Origin: JAAYJM01 sp964499465
GTDB lineage: Bacteria; Bacteroidota; Ignavibacteria; Kapaibacteriales; UBA2268
Reading direction: 5' to 3'
NCBI GenBank assembly: GCA_964499465.1
Contig: CAZCLJ010000102.1
Location: 1-14,194, forward strand
DNA length: 14,194 nt
The notes below the pieces were generated by a model, which saw nothing but the letters and a program-made list of their open reading frames with translations, made no database searches and was not told the DNA's origin. Positions 1-6,381 of the stretch are shown one piece after another (positions within the stretch are counted from its first letter, which is position 1; each line of letters starts with the position of its first letter). A program made the translations under genes and the position numbers.

Positions 1-56
1 TTGACAATTGACAATTGATAATTGATAATTGACAATTGATAATTGATAATTGATAG
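1..56. repeat. Heptanucleotide tandem repeat (TTGAYAA)x8
   Basis: Eight consecutive 7-nt units, either TTGACAA or TTGATAA, fill the first 56 bases; the last unit ends in G. The array touches the window edge and probably continues to the left. It resembles the short tandemly repeated repetitive sequences seen in intergenic DNA of some cyanobacteria and Bacteroidota. No coding role is apparent. Confidence 0.85.
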
Positions 57-69
57 GTTTATAGTTATT

Positions 70-179
70 CAATTAAACGAATAAACAATTCAACAATTAA
101 ACGAATAAACAATTCAACAATTAAACGAATAAACGATTCAACAAATAAACAATTAAACGAATAAACGAATAAACAAATT
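70..179. repeat. 24-bp tandem repeat, three units plus degenerate tail
   Basis: Units start at 70, 94 and 118. Each begins CAATTAAACGAATAAAC and ends ATTCAA. The third unit has one substitution (CGATT for CAATT). From 142 to 179 the pattern decays into shorter CAAATAAAC and AATAAACG blocks. The reverse strand is open and reads as a repeated Leu/Ile/Phe peptide, but this looks like a by-product of the repeat and not a gene. Confidence 0.8.
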
Positions 180-193
180 ATTATGCAGTATAT

Positions 194-219
194 TGCACAA
201 AAATAATTATATTTGTGCA
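194..219. promoter_or_regulatory. Palindrome upstream of ATPase gene, possible operator
   Basis: An inverted repeat with 8-bp perfect arms (TGCACAAA and TTTGTGCA) flanks a 10-nt AT spacer. It lies 25 nt upstream of the ATPase ATG, where an operator for a dimeric repressor would be expected. A short stem-loop is the alternative. No regulator can be named from the sequence. Confidence 0.4.
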
Positions 220-244
220 TTATGTTGATTAATTGAAAATATTT

Positions 245-1510
245 ATGAATGAACAAATTATAAAAAGAGTATTAGCAGACCAAGCAGAAGAGTTAAATAT
301 TAGGAAAAATATTAAATTGGTTGAAAGAGATGTTTTTTCTTATGCTAAAAAATTTTTAGACGAAAAAATTATAAAAGTCATAACTGGCGTAAGACGATGT
401 GGAAAAAGTACTTTCTGCCACCAGCTTCTTGAAGGACAGAATTACGGCTATTTAAATTTCGATGATGAGCGTCTTATGGGATTAGAAGCAAATGATTTAG
501 ACCAGATTTTAGAAAATATTTTAGTTGCTTATCCAAATGCTCAATATTTACTTTTTGATGAAATCCAAAACGTATATGGCTGGGAACTATTTGTGAACCG
601 GCTTATGCGGCAAGGATACAACATTGTTCTTACCGGAAGCAACTCTAAAATGCTAAGCCGTGAGTTAGCAACTCACCTGACAGGCAGAAGTATTCAAATT
701 GAGCTTTTTCCTTTTTCTTTTAGAGAATATTTAAAATTAAAAAATGAAAACTATGATAAAAATCAATTTAATTCAACAAAAAAAATGGCTAAAATACGCT
801 TGTTACTAAATGAATATATTGAATATGGAGGTTTTCCAGAAATTAACATTCTTGAAAATAAAAACAAATATTTAAGAGAATTATTTGAAAAAATCATTTT
901 TAGAGATATTGTTGAACGTTATAAAATTCGTGATATAACTACGTTAAAAGAACTCGGATTAACTATGATAAACTATTTTAGTTCTCTTTTTACTTATAAT
1001 AAATTAAGCAATTCTCTTCAAATTAATAGCGTTAATACTGTTAAAGAGTATTTATCTTATCTTGAAGAAACATATTTGATTTGCTATTTGCAAAAGCATT
1101 CATTTAAAATAAAAGAGGAAATTCGCAATCCAAGAAAAGTTTACTCAATAGATACTGGTTTAATAAATGCTTTAAGCACTTCATTAAGTCAAAATCTTGG
1201 AAGAAAAATTGAAAATATTGTTTTTTTAAATGAAAAAAGAAAAGAAAATCGAATTAATTATTATTCTGATGGAAAATGTGAAGTCGATTTTCTTGTAACA
1301 AATCAAAAAAACGAAGTTACTTTAATACAGGTTGCTCAAGATATTACAGCAGAAAAAACATTTAAAAGAGAGATTGATTCGCTTTTAAAAGCAAATAAAA
1401 CTCTCAACCCCAAAAGATTGATGATTATAAATGAAACAAAAGAAGAAGAAATTAAAATTGATGGAAATGAAATTGAAATTATTCCTCTATGGAAATATTT
1501 ACTAACATAA
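245..1510 (+). CDS. AAA ATPase of the AAA_14/DUF4143 family
   Basis: A 421-residue protein typical in length for the AAA_14 plus DUF4143 family, whose cellular role is poorly defined. The Walker A motif GVRRCGKST is at about residues 48-56, Walker B (YLLFDEIQ) at 101-108, and the strand-4 polar motif LTGSNS at 129-134. A YGGFPE segment at about 195-200 is characteristic of the family. The C-terminal DUF4143 part resembles a PD-(D/E)XK nuclease fold: EVDFL is present at about 346-350, but the later strand reads LIQVAQ where IEVK-like sequence is usual, so the catalytic lysine seems absent. I chose the ATG at 245; an in-frame TTG at 233 would add four residues, and neither has a clear ribosome binding site. 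The cupin gene follows 15 nt downstream. Such ATPases are often near-solitary accessory genes, and a link to hcp is not evident. Confidence 0.85.
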   Translation: MNEQIIKRVLADQAEELNIRKNIKLVERDVFSYAKKFLDEKIIKVITGVRRCGKSTFCHQLLEGQNYGYLNFDDERLMGLEANDLDQILENILVAYPNAQYLLFDEIQNVYGWELFVNRLMRQGYNIVLTGSNSKMLSRELATHLTGRSIQIELFPFSFREYLKLKNENYDKNQFNSTKKMAKIRLLLNEYIEYGGFPEINILENKNKYLRELFEKIIFRDIVERYKIRDITTLKELGLTMINYFSSLFTYNKLSNSLQINSVNTVKEYLSYLEETYLICYLQKHSFKIKEEIRNPRKVYSIDTGLINALSTSLSQNLGRKIENIVFLNEKRKENRINYYSDGKCEVDFLVTNQKNEVTLIQVAQDITAEKTFKREIDSLLKANKTLNPKRLMIINETKEEEIKIDGNEIEIIPLWKYLLT

Positions 1511-1525
1511 AAACTCCAAAACACT

Positions 1526-1864
1526 ATGAATATAATAAATGTAAAAAACACGCTAATCGTTGAAACACCTCATAAAGTAGATGTCCGAAAACTTTATGAT
1601 AAGGAAACAGCACAGGCAATGCACATAACACTCCAGCCCGGTGAATCTCTTAAGCCCCATATTACTGCTGTCGATGTATTCTTCTATATACTCGAAGGAA
1701 CTGTTGATGTAAGAGTTGGAGATGAGACAATTGCTGTATCCAAAGACAATTTAGTCGAAAGCCCGAAAGACATTGTGCATTGTCTTTCCAACAGCATTGA
1801 TGCTATTGCGAGAATCCTTGTTGTAAAAGCACCAAAACCCATTTCGCAAGCGAAGATGCTGTAG
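1526..1864 (+). CDS. Small cupin-domain protein
   Basis: A 112-residue single-domain beta-barrel protein of the cupin_2 type. The first cupin motif is PGESLKPHITAVDVFFYILEG at about residues 38-58 and the second ends in PKDIVH at 80-85. The usual metal ligands are His-x-His plus Glu, with a later His. Here His45 and His85 are present, but the second His is Thr47 and the Glu position is Asp50 or absent, so metal binding may be weak or altered. No Shine-Dalgarno sequence is visible. The start lies 15 nt after the ATPase stop, so the two may be co-transcribed. Small cupins of unknown substrate occur near hybrid cluster protein genes in some anaerobes, which may be relevant because hcp lies about 0.8 kb downstream; that link is only suggestive. 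The substrate is unknown. Confidence 0.75.
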   Translation: MNIINVKNTLIVETPHKVDVRKLYDKETAQAMHITLQPGESLKPHITAVDVFFYILEGTVDVRVGDETIAVSKDNLVESPKDIVHCLSNSIDAIARILVVKAPKPISQAKML

Positions 1865-1934
1865 ATTGTCTTTCTGATGTATGCCAGAATCCATCTTGCT
1901 ATTCGTCCTTGAGAGAACACAAAGAGGTGTGATA

Positions 1935-1975
1935 GTCATTAGTCATTAGTCATTGGTCATTAGTTGTTAGTTATT
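1935..1975. repeat. GTCATTA short tandem repeats
   Basis: Repeats of GTCATTA with variants GTCATTG and GTTGTTA lie just after the cupin gene. The same motif recurs in reverse complement at about 2288-2319 (AATGACGAATGACC) and massively at 13741-14060, so this is a family dispersed across the region. Confidence 0.75.
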
Positions 1976-2055
1976 CTACTTTTCTTGTTGTAGCAAGTGT
2001 ATGAAATAAAGAAGAATATAATAATGCACTCAAGCTTTAAAAAAAACAAAATACA

Positions 2056-2146
2056 CACCTCCACTTTCCCCTCCTTTTTAGGAGGGGAACGATAAAACAT
2101 AGAACTGTTCTTATTCCCCTCCTAATAAGGAGGGGTAGGGGAGGTG
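2056..2146. repeat. Composite double-hairpin repeat element
   Basis: Outer arms CACCTCC (2056-2062) and GGAGGTG (2140-2146) enclose two hairpins. The first has a 9-bp stem TTCCCCTCC/GGAGGGGAA (2066-2089, 6-nt loop). The second has an 8-bp stem CCCCTCCT/AGGAGGGG (2116-2135, 4-nt loop). This organisation matches widespread intergenic palindromic elements and could also attenuate transcription leaving the cupin gene. Confidence 0.75.
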
Positions 2147-2339
2147 TTAAAAGGTTTTATTAATAAATCTAGTTTTTTTAAAAGATTAGAAAAAAATTAG
2201 AAAAAAATAGTATTATTTGTAATACACTACTACTCTACATTTACTTAATTTAATAAATTAGGAAAGTTGAGTTAGAAAAAAATAATAATGACCAATAACT
2301 AATGACGAATGACCAATAAAAACTTTTTTTTAAGATGGA

Positions 2340-2357
2340 TTCTGACATCCGTCAGAA
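2340..2357. repeat. Short hairpin (7-bp stem)
   Basis: TTCTGAC and GTCAGAA flank the 4-nt loop ATCC. The sequence around it (GGATTCTGACATCC, then CAGAATGACAAGG) is related to the 29-bp inverted repeat at 2510-2590, so it is probably a shorter member of the same palindromic family. Confidence 0.6.
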
Positions 2358-2414
2358 TGACAAGGAAATTCTTGTTATGCTATCAGCTTGCTGCTCGTAT
2401 GACTTTCTCCTTTC

Positions 2415-2446
2415 ACTTTCGTAAAGTTTCTTAACTTTGCGAAAGT
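2415..2446. repeat. 14-bp stem hairpin with TCTT loop
   Basis: ACTTTCGTAAAGTT (2415-2428) is followed by TCTT and then AACTTTGCGAAAGT (2433-2446). The arms are complementary except for one position, which would be a G-T wobble in RNA of one strand. There is no T-tract directly after it, so a palindromic repeat is more likely than a terminator. Confidence 0.65.
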
Positions 2447-2509
2447 TTGAGCGGTAGCAATGACTTGTGAGATTCCTCACTTCGTTGCCAATGACATCAC
2501 ATTTTGTCG

Positions 2510-2590
2510 GTCATTCTGAACGAAGTGAAGAATCCAGAGAGTAGTGGCTCAAAGAAATATTTCTGGATTCTTCACTTCGTTCAGAATGAC
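2510..2590. repeat. Perfect 29-bp inverted repeat, REP/MITE-like
   Basis: The left arm (2510-2538) starts GTCATTCTGAACGAAG and ends AATCCAGA. The right arm (2562-2590) is its exact reverse complement, with a 23-nt spacer. There is no ORF inside and no obvious target duplication. This motif (CTGAACGAAGTGAAGAATC) is, from general knowledge, a very common intergenic palindrome in several phyla. It lies 85 bp upstream of hcp. Confidence 0.85.
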
Positions 2591-2675
2591 AAGAAATTAT
2601 TATTAGATTTTCTATGAATTATATACAATAGTTTTTATAAATTAACCATTTTATCCACATTTTGAAAGAAAAAAA

Positions 2676-4307
2676 ATGTTTTGTAACCAATGCCAGGAAG
2701 CAGCAAAAAATATCGGCTGCGCAGAAATAGGAACATGCGGAAAAAAAGATGATACCGCTGGTATTCAGGATTTATTAATTTATTCCTGTCAGGGACTTTC
2801 CTTTGCTACAACCGAAGCACGTCAGCAGGGGATTGATACCAATGCCGAAAGTAAGCACATCGTTAATTGCTTATTTTCAACCATTACTAATGGCAATTTC
2901 GATGATGATATGCTTATTGATTTTATCAGGCAAAGCATAAGCTATCGCGATAATTTGAAAAGCAAAATCAAAATTACCGAAAACCACGATTCAATTAACT
3001 GGAATGCTACTACAAAAGAAGAATTTATTACAAAATCCAAAACAGTCGGCACCGAAACTTACGATGCAAATGAAGACATTTGCTCTTTGAAAAAGTATGT
3101 GCTGTTCGGAGTGAAAGGTGCTGCCGCATACACCGAACACGCTTTTGTGCTGGGACAAGAGGATAAGGACATCTATAGCCAAATTGAAGAAAGTTTGGTA
3201 ATGCTAACTAAACCAATGAATTTAGATTCAATGGTCGATTGGGTGATGAAAACAGGTGAACTTGGCGTTAAAGTTATGGCACTTTTAGACAAGGCAAATA
3301 CCACTGCTTTCGGACATCAGGAAATCACTAACGTGAAACTCGGCGTTGGGAAAAATCCCGGTATCCTGATTAGTGGTCACGATTTAAAAGATTTGGAAGA
3401 TTTGTTAATTCAATCGGAAGGACAAGGTATAGACATTTATACTCACTCTGAAATGCTTCCGGCACACGCCTATCCACAATTTAAAAAATATTCTCATTTG
3501 TATGGAAACTATGGAGGAGCTTGGCATAAGCAACTTGAGGATTTTGAAAAATTCAATGGTCCGATTCTTTTCACAACAAATTGCTTGGTTCCACCGAGAA
3601 AAAATACTACTTATAACGACAGAGTATTTACTACTGGCATTACTGGTATGCCTGGCTGGAAACACATTGACAAGCGATTGCCCAATGGACGCAAAGATTT
3701 TTCTGAAGTTATTGAATTAGCAAAGAAAAGTCAGCCACCAACCGAAATTGAACAAGGCGAGCTTACTATTGGTTTTGCTCATAATCAGGTGCTTGCTCTT
3801 GCCGACAAAGTGCTTGAAGCCGTAAATTCCGGTGCTATTAAAAAAATGGTTGTTATGTCCGGCTGCGATGCACGTATGAAGAGCCGCGAGTATTACACTG
3901 AATTTGCAGAAAAGCTTCCGAAAGATACCGTCATTCTTACTTCCGGCTGCGCCAAATACCGTTACAACAAATTAAATCTTGGCGATATTGGTGGAATTCC
4001 AAGAGTGCTTGACGCCGGGCAGTGCAATGATTCTTATTCCTGGGCTTTCGTTGCTTTGAAACTGAAAGAAGTGCTTGGATTAGATGATATTAACAAACTT
4101 CCAATCGTCTTTAACATTGCCTGGTATGAGCAAAAGGCAATTATCGTTCATCTTGCTTTGCTTTATCTTGGAATTAAAAATACACATATTGGGCCGACAC
4201 TGCCAGCATTTTTAACTCCAAATGTTACAAAATTTATTGTAGAAAAATTTGGTGTTCAAAAGAATTCAACCGTAGAAGAAGATATGAAAATATTCGGTTT
4301 GAATTAA
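2676..4307 (+). CDS. hcp: Hybrid cluster protein (hydroxylamine reductase), class I
   Basis: A 543-residue cytoplasmic iron-sulfur protein. Hcp enzymes reduce nitric oxide or hydroxylamine in vitro and take part in nitrosative-stress defence and protein S-nitrosylation in anaerobes. The N-terminal cysteines Cys3, Cys6, Cys15 and Cys21 form the CX2CX8CX5C pattern of class I enzymes, which carry a [4Fe-4S] cubane. The hybrid Fe-S-O cluster ligands are all present: His235, Glu259, Cys303, Cys397 (the persulfide position), Cys425, Cys450 and Glu485, followed by Lys487. Their spacing matches Desulfovibrio Hcp with a constant offset of nine. The class III deletion is absent, so the protein looks full length and active. 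The ATG follows GAAAGAAAAAAA, a weak ribosome binding site. The gene stands alone with its own terminator, and no hcr reductase gene is adjacent, as is usual for class I. Confidence 0.97.
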   Translation: MFCNQCQEAAKNIGCAEIGTCGKKDDTAGIQDLLIYSCQGLSFATTEARQQGIDTNAESKHIVNCLFSTITNGNFDDDMLIDFIRQSISYRDNLKSKIKITENHDSINWNATTKEEFITKSKTVGTETYDANEDICSLKKYVLFGVKGAAAYTEHAFVLGQEDKDIYSQIEESLVMLTKPMNLDSMVDWVMKTGELGVKVMALLDKANTTAFGHQEITNVKLGVGKNPGILISGHDLKDLEDLLIQSEGQGIDIYTHSEMLPAHAYPQFKKYSHLYGNYGGAWHKQLEDFEKFNGPILFTTNCLVPPRKNTTYNDRVFTTGITGMPGWKHIDKRLPNGRKDFSEVIELAKKSQPPTEIEQGELTIGFAHNQVLALADKVLEAVNSGAIKKMVVMSGCDARMKSREYYTEFAEKLPKDTVILTSGCAKYRYNKLNLGDIGGIPRVLDAGQCNDSYSWAFVALKLKEVLGLDDINKLPIVFNIAWYEQKAIIVHLALLYLGIKNTHIGPTLPAFLTPNVTKFIVEKFGVQKNSTVEEDMKIFGLN

Positions 4308-4321
4308 CAATAACCCTCCTT

Positions 4322-4338
4322 CCCAAGCTGTGCTTGGG
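4322..4338 (+). repeat. First copy of the hcp terminator hairpin
   Basis: CCCAAGC-TGT-GCTTGGG forms a 7-bp stem 15 nt after the hcp stop codon. The same core recurs 35 bp later in the true terminator. No T-tract follows this copy, so it probably acts weakly or arose by local duplication. Confidence 0.6.
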
Positions 4339-4355
4339 GAGAAATTCAATATTCT

Positions 4356-4387
4356 CCTTCCCAAGCTGTGCTTGGGAAGGTTTTTTT
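4356..4387 (+). terminator. Rho-independent terminator of hcp
   Basis: A perfect 11-bp stem, CCTTCCCAAGC and GCTTGGGAAGG with a TGT loop, is followed immediately by seven T residues. It lies 49 nt after the hcp stop codon. Confidence 0.92.
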
Positions 4388-4483
4388 ATTTCCATAATAA
4401 ACCATTATAGAAAAAAGAGAAACCAGATTTAAAAACATTATTAGCTTGTTTGTTTGGATTATTTGAACAGATTTGAGTAAAAG

Positions 4484-4511
4484 AAAAGCCACGCTGAAAA
4501 GGGTGGCTTTT
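4484..4511 (-). terminator. Terminator of the dnd operon
   Basis: AAAAGCCAC (4484-4492) and GTGGCTTTT (4503-4511) form a 9-bp stem with a 10-nt loop. Read on the minus strand the stem ends in TTTTCTTTT, a usable U-tract. It lies 65 nt beyond the stop codon of the last dnd-operon gene. On the plus strand it could also stop readthrough from hcp. Confidence 0.75.
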
Positions 4512-4575
4512 GAAGAGAATATTAATGTGTTTATTTTTTAAATTTTTTTTAATTTAGAAAGCAAAAGATTAATAT

Positions 4576-5796
4576 CTATAACTTATTAGGCAAATTCAAA
4601 TGTTCATTTTTTAATAATATACGATATTGATTTAATAAATTATTTTCTTCATTATCATTAAGTTGATTCAAAATATAAAGAACTAGTTTAAAAGCAATAT
4701 TTTGATTGCTGGATTTTGCTTCCATTCTTCCATTATTCCAAACAACATTATTTAAAGGAGATTCAGGGAAAATAAAACCAATTTTATTAATAACTTCCTT
4801 TAAATAATCTAAATTTTCAAAAAAATGAACATATAATTTACCTAATAGAACTAAACCAATTGGTCTAAATAATAAATACTTATTGTCCTTTCTTGCCTTT
4901 TCTATTGATAAAGTATTATCAATGAAATAACTTTTATATTCATTAACATTTTCAATAATAAAATCAAAGAAACACTCTACAATTGATTTTAAAGTAACAA
5001 TATTAGCTTCATCCCATAGCTGAATACTTTTTTGAGGATTAAATAGCTTTGACAAGACTTTAATTAAGTTATACAAACCTAATAAATTAGTAAAGTTACT
5101 TGTATCTTTCTGTTCTAATTTAGCATTTTCAGTAAGTGAAATCAATTTACCATTCTGAAAATATGGATAAGTAGCATAAATTCTTCTTGTAGTAATAGCT
5201 ATTAAATCTTCTTCATCAATTTTTATTCTATCACCCTGGGCTACAGGTTTTGCTTTTTTATTAATATCTGAAAATAATTTTCTGGTTCTCTTTTTTCCTA
5301 ATTCATCGTCAATATGTGCTAAAAACAATACAGGATATTGATCATCAAGAAATTGATTTTTTTTATTTTTCTTAATAATTTCATCATAAGCAATAGCTAT
5401 TCCAGCGACTCTATGCTGGCCATCAATTGCGAACATTTTTTCATTACCTTCAAATGATAAAATACCAATAGAATTTGTATAATCGTCAGTATCAATTGAT
5501 ATATCAATATTAGGATTACTTTTTAAACTAAACTCGTACCATTTCGGCAACCCACCAAAAACACCAATAACAATTGAACTAAAAAATCTACTATTTTCAT
5601 TTAAAAGATATTTTGCAATATCTTTTTTTCTTTCTTTAAGATCTCTTTGTAAGATTTCATCTAATGATTTTGCTTCTCGGATATCCTTTGAAGGTTTAAC
5701 CCATTCCTTAATCTGTTCAGCAGACATCATTGAAGAATAATAAATCCAATCACCAAGGATTCCTCTTAAACATATTAAATTTAATTTTTTAGACAT
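4576..5796 (-). CDS. dndB: DndB-like DGQHR-domain protein
   Basis: A 406-residue protein with the motif FAIDGQHRVAGI, DGQHR at about residues 125-129. This motif defines DndB and related phosphorothioation-associated proteins. In studied systems DndB is a DNA-binding repressor of the dnd genes and lowers modification frequency. I chose the ATG at 5796 because AAAAGGGGA, a strong Shine-Dalgarno sequence for this window, ends about 5 nt upstream. An in-frame ATG at 5817 would place the start inside the preceding gene. It is the last gene of the operon, 11 nt after the GIY-YIG gene, whereas dndB is usually first or separately transcribed upstream of dndC. The N-terminal 100 residues and the helical, Lys/Asn-rich C-terminal half show no other motif I recognise. 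DGQHR proteins have several subfamilies, so it may be a DndB paralogue and not the classical repressor. Confidence 0.85.
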   Translation of the reverse strand: MSKKLNLICLRGILGDWIYYSSMMSAEQIKEWVKPSKDIREAKSLDEILQRDLKERKKDIAKYLLNENSRFFSSIVIGVFGGLPKWYEFSLKSNPNIDISIDTDDYTNSIGILSFEGNEKMFAIDGQHRVAGIAIAYDEIIKKNKKNQFLDDQYPVLFLAHIDDELGKKRTRKLFSDINKKAKPVAQGDRIKIDEEDLIAITTRRIYATYPYFQNGKLISLTENAKLEQKDTSNFTNLLGLYNLIKVLSKLFNPQKSIQLWDEANIVTLKSIVECFFDFIIENVNEYKSYFIDNTLSIEKARKDNKYLLFRPIGLVLLGKLYVHFFENLDYLKEVINKIGFIFPESPLNNVVWNNGRMEAKSSNQNIAFKLVLYILNQLNDNEENNLLNQYRILLKNEHLNLPNKL

Positions 5797-5800
5797 ATAA

Positions 5801-5810
5801 TCCCCTTTTA
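5801..5810 (-). promoter_or_regulatory. Strong ribosome binding site fixing the dndB-like start
   Basis: On the minus strand TAAAAGGGGA contains the stop codon of the GIY-YIG gene (TAA) fused to an AGGGGA Shine-Dalgarno sequence, with the ATG at 5796. The stop codon and ribosome binding site adjoin, which allows translational coupling. It is stronger than the sites of the other genes in this operon. Confidence 0.7.
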
Positions 5811-6380
5811 TTGCCAAGCATTAGCTGCTTTTCTTGTTTCTAATTCAAATGCCTTACGGGCAAAATGCGGTGAAAAAAATTCATGAAGTGCAGTTTCAAC
5901 ATCTTCTATGTTCTTATTAATATTATCGAAATAAGCATAATAAATGTAAATATTTTCATAATAAAGTCCTAACATTTGATGTATGTTAGTTCTTTTCTTA
6001 ATTTTTTCATAATAAAAGTAATCTTTGAGACGTTCTCTTAATGGTCTTTGTGAATCGTTTGCACCTGATATACCAACATAAAGCACATACTTAGGCATAT
6101 TTAAAATCAGTTTTTCTGGTTCAACAACAAATAAATAAATACCTACTTCATTATCTTTAATGATATTATCTAAATTTGGTTTTGAAGAATATTTTATTGG
6201 CTCATTCCATTTTAAATCGTTTGCACTAATTCTATCAAAATATTCCTGAGATCTTAAAGGGTCAATTCTTAAACCAAACGTAAAAAGTTTCAATCTGTTA
6301 GTATAACTCAAAGATTTGAAATTGGAAGTTTCATTACGTAGTTCAGAATCTAATAAATCTAAAGTTGCTTGCTTAATCAT
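5808..6380 (-). CDS. GIY-YIG nuclease-fold protein in the dnd operon
   Basis: A 190-residue protein. The GIY-YIG signature runs through residues 80-103: VGIYLFVVEPE (Gly80-Ile81-Tyr82), then YVLYVGIS (Tyr101-Val102-Gly103). A likely catalytic arginine follows in PLRERL (Arg115 or Arg117), and the metal-binding glutamate is probably Glu162 in DVETAL. The closing segment FFSPHFARKAF occupies the place where many family members have P-x-Y-N, so the conserved Asn seems replaced. The N-terminal 75 residues are a predicted helical region I do not recognise. GIY-YIG domains cut DNA in homing endonucleases, UvrC and some restriction enzymes. The ATG is 1 nt after the DndE-fusion stop, so it is co-transcribed and probably translationally coupled. 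I infer a phosphorothioate-linked nuclease or nicking role. It is not one of the standard Dnd or Dpt proteins, and binding without cleavage is possible. Confidence 0.75.
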   Translation of the reverse strand: MIKQATLDLLDSELRNETSNFKSLSYTNRLKLFTFGLRIDPLRSQEYFDRISANDLKWNEPIKYSSKPNLDNIIKDNEVGIYLFVVEPEKLILNMPKYVLYVGISGANDSQRPLRERLKDYFYYEKIKKRTNIHQMLGLYYENIYIYYAYFDNINKNIEDVETALHEFFSPHFARKAFELETRKAANAWQ

Positions 6381-6381
6381 A

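Larger units (their letters stand above)
1865..2675. other. 811-bp non-coding interval with palindromic repeats
   Basis: I see no convincing gene in either strand between the cupin and hcp. The interval holds GTCATTAG-type short repeats, a double C-rich/G-rich hairpin element, three further inverted repeats listed separately, and a damaged fragment resembling the right-hand 29-bp element at about 2466-2494. The last 85 bases before hcp are AT-rich and should contain its promoter, but I found no clear FNR-like, HcpR-like or sigma-factor consensus. Confidence 0.6.

Noticed and set aside
65..256. Small minus-strand open frame over the left repeats
   Set aside because: It reads as repeated RLIVELFI, is produced by the 24-bp repeat, and overlaps the ATPase promoter region.
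2510..2590. Insertion sequence ends
   Set aside because: The arms are only 23 nt apart with no transposase, so this is a stand-alone palindromic element.
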